A stretch of DNA of 64,000 nt. It comes from Tetranychus cinnabarinus. Its lineage: Eukaryota > Arthropoda > Arachnida > Trombidiformes > Tetranychidae. How positions within the stretch are numbered: position 1 is the first letter of the stretch; each line of letters begins with the position of its first letter. The translations under genes and the position numbers were made by a program. Where the stretch lies: positions 13,841,001 through 13,905,000 of the forward strand of contig WHVY01000002.1 of the NCBI GenBank assembly GCA_022266195.1, read 5' to 3'. The notes below the pieces were generated by a model. That model did not search any database. It was not told the origin of the DNA and saw only the letters and a list, made by a program, of their open reading frames with translations. This document shows, piece by piece, positions 22,301-34,400 of the stretch.

Positions 22301-23456
22301 CAATAAACTCAGAGGAAAAAAAGTTATGAGTCAAGAAATTGAATTACATTTGGAAAAGTAAAATGTTTGATAAAATAACAAATAATGAAAACTCCAAGAA
22401 AAATATCCAAATAAATCTATAAATTCTGGTCAATATTGAATTTTTCTTCTTCACCAACTTGTGTTTGTAAATGATTGTTGTATATTATTATAATAATGAT
22501 GATGATAATGGTAAACATGGTTTGTATTCCAATGTCCTGTTTTCATCTTTCAATGGTTCTCCTTGTTCCAGTTCATTTTCATGTTTATTTTTTTCCTCTC
22601 TCTTCATCTTAAACTTCTTAAACTGTTCAGATTATCATGTAATGTTGAGTCAACAGAGTAAAAGGTTGATCTTTCATTTCATCATTTTTCACTCTAATCA
22701 ATTTTTATTCATCCATTTACCTATCAAATAATGTGAAAGGTAGGAAAAAAAGTAAAGTTTGTTTTTCATTTTTTCCTCTTTTTTGCGTTTCTCTCTTTTA
22801 ATAGTTGCTCTTTATTTTCACATTTTCATCTTAAATAAATGGTTCCATATATTTGGATGTACAATATTAAATTTATTGAGCTTCAGAATCAGTTTTGTTT
22901 CATGTACTCAAGTCGTTTATTATTATAATGAACAGTTTTAATATTATTGAAAGGAAGATGAAGAAGAAGGTAAGAAAAGTTAAGTTGGTGAACAATAAAC
23001 ATGGCAACATTTATAATGCTTAAAGAGTTTCAAATATTGAACTATTTAATAAATGACAGGTTGTAAAGTATATTTAATAAATTTCATGAATAATATATTG
23101 AGGTAAAGACCAGGAAAAGTGTTTATGGTTTGTTTACTTGGCCGTTAAAGTTTCAAATTTGCTTCATGTAAATGTAGAGGATGAAGATGAAAGTCAATAT
23201 GAAAGGGACATTTGGGTTAATTTAGGTTAAGAGAGCTTGTTATATGACTACTGGTTCAAATGAAATTACAGCTAACTGTTGAAGTTGCCTCACAATAGGC
23301 GCTTGTTACTCAACTTGTTACCCAAAGTTTAAACTTGCATTGCTTTTTGTACAGTTATGGGTACAAATTTTTCTGTCAAACTAATGAGCTAATGTTTCAC
23401 TCAACAGCGTGAGTCAAAATTCGGCTTCAACTTTGATTCAAGCATATTGATCAATA
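19371..23456. other. Intergenic, low-complexity DNA
   Basis: No supported gene. It contains GAT/GAA tracts (for example 20165-20230), CTT/TTC tracts (20520-20560) and scattered short frames of low complexity. A 60-86 codon frame at 22471-22941 has no recognisable motif. Confidence 0.5.
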
Positions 23457-23716
23457 TTTTCTTAAATGGACTTTGAATGAGCTCTTTTTAAAACAGTTTA
23501 CTAAACCCATGTTAAAAACACATAGAGAAATTGAGATGAGACAAAAAGTTGAAACGCCTATTCTACCGCCAGCAAGGTTGATGAGAAAGTTTGGACTCGT
23601 TATAAGAATCAGCATTGAAAAAGACCAATTGCAAAAATTTGGATGCATTCAAAACATTTTGACGAATTTATTCAATAAAATAGCAAAAAACTATTGGCAA
23701 ACGTTTTGGACTCAAG
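23457..23716 (+). repeat. Dispersed repeat R1, copy B (uninterrupted)
   Basis: Continuous counterpart of the two halves of copy A at 18169-18283 and 19199-19370. A frame of about 117 codons runs through it, but it opens with TTG and is broken by indels in copy A, so I do not call a gene. Confidence 0.75.
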
Positions 23717-24080
23717 AAAGAACCCACAAGGGAAACGCTTGTACGATCATTTTCAATTTATATTGTAGAGGACGAAAAATAATTAGACACGTATTTTGCT
23801 TTTTTACGCTGGTTGCCGGTTATTGATATTTAGGCATTTTAATTAAAAATAGTAATGCATTGTAGTCACTGCAAATCACATACTAATCACGAATCAAATG
23901 AAAAGCAGAAAAATGAAAATCTCTTAATGAAAATTGTGAATCACTTTTTAGTGACTCCAATAGATTTCAATGCAATATCCTCACTAATTAATAATAAGTT
24001 TCAGCTCTCTAACTCATCCGGTCACAGAAACTGACTGATTCATTTATTCACTTTGGTCACAGTTTAACTGAAAATTGAAC
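23717..24080. other. Intergenic
   Basis: AT-rich DNA with no supported gene or recognised repeat. Confidence 0.4.
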
Positions 24081-24225
24081 TGATCTGTTGTATAGGAACG
24101 GAAAAGAAGCAGATATGGAAGCAGATTTTTTCATGAAACTCTATTTAATGATGTGACTTTTGATGGCAAACCAGAAGAAGCAGTTATTTTGAAAATTAAA
24201 TTTTCTGCTTCTGTACAACAGATCA
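24081..24225. repeat. Small fold-back element
   Basis: TGATCTGTTGTA at 24081-24092 is inverted as TACAACAGATCA at 24214-24225, with AGAAGC/GCTTCT words just inside each end. The interior is AT-rich and non-coding. A related, inverted copy lies at 18838-18975. Confidence 0.6.
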
Positions 24226-27200
24226 CTTCGATTCTGCGTTAAACACTTCACGTGTCGATTAAACATTTTGACTCACTGACTCATTGACTCTTTTATCGGA
24301 TTTTTACCAGATCTAGTGCGTATGAGGTGCTAGACTAACAAGCTCATTATGTACATTATGGCTTGATTGGGTTTCTTCATTGACTTTCCTATCCAAGTCA
24401 CGGTTTACGTCAAAGAGGCTGGTTAACAGATATTTAGCAACTTAGATGGACAGCTTTTTAGGTTGAATTTTAACTCTAATCTAACCCAAGAATCGCACGC
24501 CTTTGCTCATAACACAGATTTTCTTTACTTGTACAGAGTATATTTAATAACTAGATCGAGTCAGTTTCAGGGTGAAAAATTCGATTCAATAATTTTTTGA
24601 ATTTAATCTACACTGAGAGTCTTTTTTTCATTCTAATACCTGGAAAGAGAAGAAAAAAAGTTGCAAGAGAAAATCAGAGTCAAGAGGAAAAGTAAACTTT
24701 AAAATGATGAAAATCAGTGAGGCTCAGAGTGAATGAAGAAGCAGAGAAATGTAAAAACCAAATTCAATTTTGTGTCAATATTTACTGGAAGCATCAATGC
24801 TCATAAAGACTTCAGAATTGAACCTTTTCACCCTGTTCACAGACTAACCCCGAAATGCTCACGGAAATAGATTTATAAATTTCATTCAATGCTTTCCATT
24901 TGAAATTACCATTGGGTTAAAATTGCCTCAACAAATGCAAATATTACATTGGAATAAAGATAAAGGGTTCAGGTGAATACGGTAGATTCATTATAAGAGA
25001 GAGGTAAATCTATCGAATGCAACAAAAAAGGGAGAAAAAGGTTGAAAATTGAAAGAAGAAAAATTTTCATTTTTATTCTATTTTTTCGAGTTGAATTTTT
25101 ACACCAAGGGACTTGCCATTTGTTTACTCATCTTAACCAATTGAAGTTCATTTCACCATTTACTTTACGGCTGATCCAGAAAAGATTGGCAGGGAAAAAA
25201 AGAGATGAAGATAAAGAGGTAAACATGGGAAGGGAAAAGGTAGAGAAACAAGATTGAGGAAAATCGGAAAATTCAGTTCATTCTCTGATCGTAATTCTTT
25301 AAATTCCTTGTTTTGTGACCAATTTTCAATTGATAAAGGCAACAATTTGCTTCTTCTCCATCATCTTCACCTCTCTTGCCGCTATTACAGCAAAATTGTC
25401 AACATTGGATTGCATTAAATATCCAAGGTAACCAAATCGAGAGAAGAAGAAAAACGAAAAGCTTATTCTCATTTTGTCACCCAATTTTATTCTGAAAAAA
25501 GGAAGAAGAATCTTGAAGCAATTTCAATTTTACCAATGAATTTTATGCAAATTGAACATCAATTGAAATGAAATTTCAACAAAATGATGAAGGAAGAGAA
25601 AAAATGTGATAAAAGTTAAATTAACAAAAGTGAAAAGGAAAAAAAGTTACATTTTCCAAATTCATTTCAATTCCAAATCTAATGAAATTTTATCCAAACT
25701 CATCAAACTCCAATCTTGATCAGAAAAGGTGAAAACGAAAAACAAAATTTGCTCAATTTAGTCAATGATTCATTCATGATAAATTTCTCATTGCCTTTGA
25801 AGACTTTTTCGAGATGAAAAAACTTCGAAACTTGATCAACATCATTATCATTGATAACTCAATAATGAAACTTGGAAACTGAGAAAAGCTTGGAATGATA
25901 AATTTATCGATGATTTGGATGAGAGTGAAATGAATAGAAAGTAACTTTTTTTGAAGAAAAATGAAAATCTCTGCAAACTTTACCTTCCCAGTTGAGATGT
26001 TTTGAATTTTGAAAAATTCCAATCTCTACATTTTCGATTCATCATGCTTTTCTTGCGTTTTTTCATGCACTTAACAAGTGCAACATTGACTAAGAATGAA
26101 AAGGATGAAATTTTTTGTTTCCGAATGAAGAAAGAAAAGCTCTTCTCTTCTCTTCATAATCATCATCATTATTCTTGTTCAGTCTTTTCATCAGATTTAC
26201 ACCCTAAAATTGAAAGAGTAATTATATCTTTACTGAAACATTTTCTCTCTTTGAAAATCTCTACTTAATCTGAGGCCTTTCAAAAATCATGGTTCATGAT
26301 GAGGCTGAACAAGAAGGAAACTAAAGAGAGAAAAAGTTGAATGAATCAAAAGTAATCTGAAATAATCAGTTTGTAATTTGATATACAACTGAAGTCATGG
26401 AAAAGTTTGGCTTGATGAAGAAGTAAAACTTGACATTCAATCTTGCAATACAATATCAACTCAGTTGAATAACTTTTCATGATAAACATTTGTAATGTTT
26501 TTAAAGAAAAGAAATTGAAGCTTCTAGTTTTCCCTTTTTTTCTGTGTGCGTTATATCTTTCATTCCAATATCCATGACTATTTGAAGAATGCACATGGTT
26601 ATGAAGATGATCAAGATGAAGATGATAATGTATATAAAGTGAAAAACATTGTCATCAACTTTCAGTTGAGGTTAAAATTGAGAGAATCGAGGAAAAAGAA
26701 GAAGAAGAAAACTGTTTCTTGGAAGTTAACCAAAAATATTTTCCCTCATTGGGTTACTTTATCCTCATCACAGTCATCATCCTAGTCATTATCAATATAA
26801 ACAAGAGCAAATTAATTAACCAAAATAATATCATCTTTCATATTTATCATAATCATCATCATCATCTTATCCAAAGAAAATCATTGAAACTTTGAAAAAA
26901 GGCAAAAAGACTTTTTTTCCTGTTTCCATGAAAAAAAAGATTGACTGAAATGTTGAGTGAAAAAATTGTTATGAATTATTAGTTTGGATTAGCATTTGAT
27001 GTTTAATTTGATGTTTATATTGTCAAAGCTCAATCAAAGCGTAAGTGAAAAGTTTAATAACACAATTGTGGCATTGAAAGTGTCGGTGGAAAAGTGAATC
27101 AAAAAAGTGGGTGAAGAAAAAAAAAGTTATCCAAAGTTATCCAAGTGAATATGAAAATCACATATTGAATCAACTTTTAATTTATTTTTCTTGTAAAAAG

Positions 27201-27486
27201 CGTATTCTTTTACTGTTCACTTGTTTCATCTTCCGTGTTGCGATCATCATCATCATCAACTTGAAAGGTTCGAGTTTTTTGTTTTTTTTTGCGATTTTTT
27301 CTTCTTCTTCATTGTACATGCTCATTTTAGGCAATTTGGCCCTTTTGTATTGTACAAAAGTCTTCAATGGGAAAAAAGGTCTTTTACCAATGTGAGCATT
27401 CTCGGTGAACTTGAAGGGAGACACATTTTGTTTGCATCTTTATTTTGGATTCACTTTTTATCCCCAGTTGATCATCATACTTCGGT
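24226..27486. other. Intergenic upstream of the GAS1-like gene
   Basis: Low-complexity purine- and pyrimidine-rich DNA. Overlapping 60-120 codon frames near 26000-27580 are Phe/Ser- or Lys-rich by composition and show no motif; I do not call them. Confidence 0.5.
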
Positions 27487-28725
27487 ATGTCTATTTCACA
27501 TGAGATTAACCATTGTTACTCTTATAATCATCACTTTTACCTGTACCATCAGTGTGTCTACCAATGTGTACTTATTGTGATCACTTCAATGGTAACTAGT
27601 GCATTCGCAGCTTCGGATAATGTTTACCATTTACCACATTTACTTGCTTCCTCTTCACCTTCATCTTCACTATTAAACTCGATTTCATCGACTTCTTCTT
27701 TTCGCAATAACAACCATGACAGGTCAGGTTCAAGCGGACTTAATAACCAACGTGCCAAATGTGAGACTACCTTGAATACCTGTTCTCGTGAAATGCGCTG
27801 TGCAATGGCCTTACAAGACTATCGTACTAGTTGTTCCCATTTGCTAAACAATAAAACTCGAACTTGTACAGAAAGTTGCCGGTTGGCTTTGATATCATTG
27901 AATAGTTTACCCGAAGGATATGATTATCTAAACTGTGATTGTGGTGATAACGACTTTTGCCGTAAAGTTAGACGTCGAACCAGTGTGTGCCATTTAAGGT
28001 TCAACAATCACTTAACCTCGCCCTCTGCACCCTCTTCATCGTCCACCTCTGGGTCCACACTTCACGGAATAAATTTTCCTTTAGACTCGATTCCACCAGC
28101 ATCACCTTCAACACATTCAAACCGAGGACAAGCCACCCTTGGGTCACCCTTTTCCTCTCCATCAGCCTCTTCATTAGACAGTCATCACAGGTACAAGGGT
28201 AAACAGTCTCATCACGGATCCATCGTCTTGTGTTCAACCGCAGAGGCTCGATGTAAAGAGGATGAAACTTGCTCAGAGGCTTGGGAGTTTTTCCAGGTTC
28301 ACTGTGAAAAAGTTTTCACTGGAACTGAATGTACCAAAAGTTGTAACAATAGTTTAAACATTTTATACCGTCAAAGAGCAGCCCATCATTTGGACAGTTG
28401 CATTTGTTCAGAAAATTCAATTCCATTCTCATCAAGATCACCAACACCTTTTACATTAACAATACCCACCTTTTCATCTTCCTCCTCTTCCTCCTCATCC
28501 TCATCCTCATCATCAACAAATAGCTTCAATGAATGGTCATGTAAACGTCGTAAAGCAAATATCAAACGCCTCTGTTTCGGCTATTCATCACCTTCAGCAT
28601 TAAGTGGAATCGCCTCCCAGTCAAACTCACTTCACCATTCAATTTCCCTTTATCAACTCCTCACCCTTCAATTCATGCCAATTGTTTCCCTAATTATTCT
28701 AAATACTATTCTCTCTGTTAAATAA
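27487..28725 (+). CDS. GAS1-like GDNF-family-receptor-domain protein, GPI-anchored (412 aa)
   Basis: Expected cell-surface co-receptor. GAS1 and GFR-alpha proteins bind ligands such as Hedgehog or GDNF-type factors; the mite ligand is unknown. A single ATG-to-TAA frame without introns. A hydrophobic stretch at residues 28-41 could be a signal peptide behind an unusually polar 22-residue lead. GDNF-receptor domain 1 spans C92-C168 (NCDCGDNDFC) and domain 2 spans C249-C363. The second has the GAS1-like pattern CEKVFTGTECTKSC, then SCIC, and closes with RLCFG, as vertebrate GAS1 does. The linkers are Ser/Pro-rich, with a Ser run at about 330-343. The last about 22 residues are hydrophobic (LYQLLTLQFMPIVSLIIL), fitting a GPI-attachment signal. 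AATAAA overlaps the stop and recurs near 28740. The start is uncertain: another frame from ATG 27500 encodes a better signal peptide but ends at 27580. Confidence 0.8.
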   Translation: MSISHEINHCYSYNHHFYLYHQCVYQCVLIVITSMVTSAFAASDNVYHLPHLLASSSPSSSLLNSISSTSSFRNNNHDRSGSSGLNNQRAKCETTLNTCSREMRCAMALQDYRTSCSHLLNNKTRTCTESCRLALISLNSLPEGYDYLNCDCGDNDFCRKVRRRTSVCHLRFNNHLTSPSAPSSSSTSGSTLHGINFPLDSIPPASPSTHSNRGQATLGSPFSSPSASSLDSHHRYKGKQSHHGSIVLCSTAEARCKEDETCSEAWEFFQVHCEKVFTGTECTKSCNNSLNILYRQRAAHHLDSCICSENSIPFSSRSPTPFTLTIPTFSSSSSSSSSSSSSSTNSFNEWSCKRRKANIKRLCFGYSSPSALSGIASQSNSLHHSISLYQLLTLQFMPIVSLIILNTILSVK

Positions 28726-31009
28726 ACTTTTCTTTTGCAAATAAATTTCCAAAATTAGTCACCAAAAAATCCACTTCAAAATCATAATCTAACCGCGAAA
28801 AAACATGAATCGGAAATTCGCGCAAATCTTCATTTGTCGTGTTTAAATTTACACTTTATTTCCTGAAATATTTAAAATTGAAGCTCTGTCAAACTGTCAG
28901 TTTCAATGGTAAAATTGCTATCAATAGAGCTAGAATAAAGTTTATGAACAAAAGAGTGATTGTTAGGTTGGAGTGAAAAGAGCGCAATGCAAAATGAAGT
29001 GTGTGATTGTGCCAATTTGATTCACTCTTTTCACAACCAATTTCATGGTTTATTTAAAAATCTCACCCATCACCATATCCATGAAAGATTAAATCTCTTC
29101 TTCATCATCGAACTAATTTCCCTCCAATCTGCCAATATCAAAGTGTAGCAGTCTTTTAGGGTTACCAATTTGATGTCATTAATCCTGTTATTCAAAAACT
29201 TTTGTAACTTTGATTCCATCAATAAAAATTTCTTTTCCTCTTCTCAACATTATGTCCAAATTTAGTTTTAAAATTGATACAAAGTTTGAATTTTTCCTGC
29301 AAAAAAATTCTTAATCATTGGCCAAGTTTTTTTCGGAAAAAAAGTTTCTTTTCCATCAACAATACTTTTCACTTTTCAACAATTTTGAACAAAAAATGTC
29401 TTCATTTTCATAAATTATCCATTTTTAGATGAGATTGAGTCAGTCAAGTTTGAAGTTGATCATTTTGAAATTGCCTTTCAAGTGTTCAGATAAGTCTGAC
29501 TCGACGAATTGTCAAAATAGATTTAACCATTGAATAAGAGATAGAGTGAGCTTTTTTTACTCGAGTACTTTAACTTGCTTACATCGATAAATCAAACTTT
29601 TTCTGGTTCCCATTCATCAGCATTATATTACAGCACATCACATTCATCATGGTTAATTGTATCAATAAGGTAAACTTGAATGAAAAGTAAACTTGGAAGT
29701 TGAAGTTTATCAATTTTCATCTTTAAATTTTCGTCCCTGAATCTGATTTTCTTTGTACCTTTAATCGAAATGGTAAAAACTCTGAATCAGCATTTATCGT
29801 TCACTGACCTTTTCCTGTATTCATCTCAACTCTTCTTTACTCTTTTTCTTTGCTCTATTCATCCCTTGCCAATGTAGATTTCATGATAAAGATTGAACTG
29901 TAAGACAGAGGCTTGGATGCTGTCAAACTCATGAAACAAGAATAAATGTCACGTGATTTACCTGAAAACGTAAGAAGATAAAGAATGACCTAAAGCTGAT
30001 AAGAGACAGGTTGATAGGCTATTTGGAGGTGAGCAAAGTCAGGAAAGATGAGAAGAGAAAAGAAGATGAAATAAGATAGGAAAATGGGGATTTAAAGTAG
30101 GATCAAGGTAAGATGGATGAAGAGGGAAGAGATGTAACTTTGAAGGTGAATAGGTAAAAAGAGGATGAAAGGGAAGGCTCAAGTTTTAAAGATGATAGAA
30201 AAGGCAGAAGATTGCGATTGAAGAGAAATGAAAAATAAGGTGAATTTTCAGTTTGACGTGGAACAGATGATGTCTATTCATGATTCATGAAAAATTGAGC
30301 CGAGAAGATGAAGAGGGAAAAGTAGAAGCAGAATAGTCCAAGGTGGATAAAGATACCCGGAAGGTAGTAATACATTGATAAGATGGAAAATCCAATGTAA
30401 ATAGAAAAAAAGATTGAGAGATTTTTTTGTTTGCCTTCGTTTTTTTCTGCCTTCATTCCATGCTGATGATACTCAATAATGATGATCACCATCAACACCA
30501 TGAAATGAACTTGGAAAACTTTGAGAAAAAAAGAACAGAAGAAGGAAAAGAATGAGATTAAAGTGATGAGGAAAACAAATGATGATGAGAAAAAGGAGGA
30601 AAAAAGCCTTGTCTTTGAGTGAAAAATACCTCTAAATGAGAAGATGTAAAAGACATTTTTTAAGGCAAAAACTGATCACATCTAATAGTGGAAACAATAT
30701 TAGTAAGGATAAATCTTAGTTTAAAGTAATTTGTTTTTTTGCTCTACTTTTTTAGGATAAATAAATTTTCAAAACTAATCAGGAAATAATCACAACCATT
30801 TGTAACGCTCAACGTAAACTCAATAAGAAGGGATGAAGTTAGGAAAATAGGAAAACGAAAAATTTTCTACGCAAATAAACTTTCGAGTTAGGCAGAGGTA
30901 GCTCTAATTGATGTAACAAGAGTTACTTTGGTTGGTTGAAAAATCCTATCTAATGAAGCCTAATAAATTCAATCTGAAGTCGCTAAAAATTAAGACGAAG
31001 ATGAAGACA
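28726..31009. other. Intergenic
   Basis: No supported gene. The segment 28985-29085 (GATTGTGCCAAT, TTTTCA(T/G)GGTTTATTTAAAAAT) resembles 37285-37365, so both are probably copies of a small dispersed repeat. The rest is low-complexity purine-rich DNA. Confidence 0.45.
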
Positions 31010-31467
31010 GAAATGTAAATGAATAATATTTTACGTAAAAAGACCCTCACTACATGCTAAGTCTGATGGGAAGAGAGCTTCTCCTTAGGTTGCATATTGA
31101 ATCTCACTCGGCCTAGCAGTCAGAATCTTCCAACGTAAAAATAATGAAGATGAAGATGAAGAAGATGAAGATGAAGAAGATGAAGATGATGATGATGAAG
31201 ATTAAGATGATGATAAAGATGATGAGTAAACAAGAGAGGGGGGAAGCAACGATGATGATAGAAATGTAAATGAATATGTTTCACGTAAAAGACTCTCACT
31301 ATGTGCTAAAGTTGATGGGAAGAGAGCTTCTCCTTAGGTTGCATATTGCATCTTACTCGGTCTAACAGTCAGAATCGACCAATGGAAAAATAATAAAGAT
31401 TAAGATGATGATTAAGATGATGATAAAGATGATGATAAAGATGATGAGTAAACAAGAGAGGAAGCAA
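31010..31467 (+). repeat. Two-copy tandem duplication containing GAT/GAA tracts
   Basis: Copy 1 is 31010-31249 and copy 2 is 31261-31467. They share GAAATGTAAATGAATA, TGATGGGAAGAGAGCTTCTC, CTTAGGTTGCATATTG and AGTAAACAAGAGAGG. The copies differ mainly in the length of the internal GATGAA/GATGAT tract. Non-coding. Confidence 0.8.
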
Positions 31468-34400
31468 TAATCTAATGAGTCTAAATATAAATGAAAGACG
31501 GCAATGTTTAAATGTTTGTAACAAGAATGGAAACTTGTTTGCCTGATGATGAACAAAGATGAATCTTTCAGATGAAGATAATGATGCTGATAGAGAGTGC
31601 TATCCTGAGATGATGTTGAAGGAGAAGAAAAAGAAGATGGAGAGAAAAAATCAGCGAGAAACAATTCAATTATGTATCAATTGTATCCAAGTGACCAAGT
31701 GAATTAAATAATGAAAAGTGATTCCCTGTCAAAGGCGAGTCACAGTAATGCAATACAAATGATGATTAAATTGTACTTTTGGGTTGCTGGTAAGTTGAAG
31801 TTTCCCAATGAAAATTGCATGTAATAACAACAAACAAAAGTAGGAAATAGTATCAAGAAAAGGAAGAGATTTTTTTTCACTTCTTCTTTCTTCTCACAAA
31901 TTCACTTTGATTTCCTCTGAATCAGAACTTTTTCCCTTCCCTCTCTTCATCTTTGATCATCAGCAATTTTTGTTTGAAATCTGTTTCTTGAAAAACAATT
32001 GCCAGCCAAAAGTGAGCAAATATTTTGATCTTTTTGCAAAGTTTAACGATTAATGTTGAATAAGAGAGCAAAAAAAGTTTTCTGTTCAAGAAACTTGCAA
32101 CACAAAACGGAACTCGACTCTACTGTTTTGGTCAACTTTGCGGGTAAACCTTTTGTTCAAGTTTAACATGTATTGACCAGCTATCAGTGATCACTTACCA
32201 TTTCCGGTCAGTTTAGTTTTGTTAATGAAAGAGGCGAAGAAAGTTGTAAATAGAAAAGTAAAAGTTATCATGAAATTTCCGTTTTTGTACAATTTTATTT
32301 GAACGAGAAGAGAGAAGTAACAAAAAAAAGTTTCCTCTCCCTATTTGTTGGCCAATCCGCGAATTGATAATACCCTTTAACCCATCCTGATGAGCCACTT
32401 AATACCTTCAACTGATTTCCTTTGCAATTTGTAACAATTCATTTGGAATCATGTGAACACCAAAAATCCAAAGAAAACATTAAATTCGACTTTCAATATC
32501 AAGAACTCAATTCAAAGCTTCATTAATCATAAACTTCTGCGAAAAAATTGTCGACTCTTCATTCGCAACTCAACTTACTATGAATGAGTTCAATTTCATT
32601 TCAAACCAAGAAAAGACTTGATTTCGAGGTCAGAATTTTCGAGCAAAAAGTTCATGATTCTTTTTCTTCTCGTTTAACCAAAACCTTTTCCTTCACCAAC
32701 TAAATGATAATCTTTTGAAAGGCAACATTACAAAGTACATGAAATTAGGAGTAAACAAAGGAATAAAGAGAATCTTTTATTGAATAAAAGTCACTAAAAG
32801 TATATTCATATTATAATAAACGGAATAAAAAATTAGCATTACAATGTTTATCTTGTTGAGAAGTGTGAAAAAGATGAGAAAAGTTCATTACATGAATAAC
32901 ATTATACCAGCGTAATAATGAAAGGTAAACTCAAATTTGTAATCAATTGTAAACATGAGGTGATCATTGTGCAGATAATCAAAAATTATTATCATATTAT
33001 TATTCCATCTGTTTACCATTTTATATCCTTCATCAGTTTCACTTTCCAATCATCAGATGAAATATTCACGTGGCTCAATATAATAATATCAATCTAATCA
33101 ATCATTTGAGTTTTCATTTCTTTGATCAACTTACGTCTAAAGCAAGTTTTTCAGGTCAAACAGCATAATGAAAGTTATGAAGGAAAAGATGATGAAGATG
33201 AGCCAAGAAGAAGTGAAAGCAAAAGTTGGAAGATGAAAATGATGAGCAAATATTGCTTGATCAATTGATCATGTTTGGATTCCTTTTCAATAATGTGATC
33301 AGGAAAGGAAAAAGAAGTGAAGGAGAAGAAAAAGGTTTTAATCTAAGAATTGCTGTGAATAAATTTGGATGTTGATTGACTATTGATGTTTAGATGATCA
33401 TGAAATGAAGGTGTAAAGATAATGATTTATCATGAGTTATGAAGAGAAGTTTAACTCAAATTATCATCTTGACCAGTTGATTGCTCGAAATGATCGAGTA
33501 AAAACACGATTCTTGTCAATTCCAAAAGATTTTCTTCTTTTCTCAATATTCATATCAGATGCTACTGAACTTTCACTTTTCCCTGATTATCTTGAGAAAT
33601 CTTGAAAATTGTGAAAAGTTATCAAAATTGAATCAAATAAAGTGGAATGAAAGAGAAGAAAAAATCAACAATTTTCTTCTCTTTTCTTTCGCTTTCCACT
33701 TAAATTGCTTTTTGACACATTTCTGGTTCTCATATAATTCACTAGTTTATTGTCATGATGAGAATGATGAGAATAAAGATTTTACATTCATCATGATTGA
33801 TTATTTTTCGAAGTTATTTCTTTTTCGTTTTCTTCTCCTTCTCCTTTATCTTTCAAAATTTTGGTCTTTCATATTTGGGTTAAAGTGTTGAGGTAAAGGC
33901 TGAACAGAAAGCACAAAGTGTCTATTTAATCATGATAAAGATTAAAGATACCTGAAGTTCATCTCATGGGACTGGGAAAGGTAGTGCTTTAAACAAAGGC
34001 AACATTCAACTCAATGATATTACTTTTTGCTCGCGAATTTTCATCTTCATCTTTTACTCTTTACTTTTCTTCTTCCTCTTCTTCTTCCATTTCATCTTTG
34101 CTTTTTTTTCTCTTAAACATCAAAATGATTCATCCCATGGGCTGGTCCAATGGAAACGTAATCCAATTTACCGTTGATCACAGGACAATTGACATGAAAT
34201 TGCCTCTCCTTGTGTCTTGCAAGGAGAAAAAAAGGGAAACTCAGCAGTGAAAAGAAAGATGTTGATGAAGATGAACAAGATTTCAAGAAGAGCAAAGGAA
34301 AGAAAAAAGGACGAGAAAATAGAGAGTAAAATGACTATGAGAATTGAACATGATGATGATGATGATTGTAATGGAAGAGCATCCTTCTCTTTCAAATGAA

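Noticed and set aside
23473..23826. 117-codon frame
   Set aside because: It opens with TTG and lies mostly in repeat R1; the other copy has frame-breaking indels.
27221..27580. 119-codon frame upstream of and overlapping the GAS1-like gene
   Set aside because: Mostly Phe/His low complexity. Only its last part (from ATG 27500) is noteworthy, as an alternative leader.
34124..34250. Coding-like stretch starting MIHPMGWSNGNVIQF
   Set aside because: 41 codons between low-complexity tracts, with no acceptor, no clear donor and no recognised motif.
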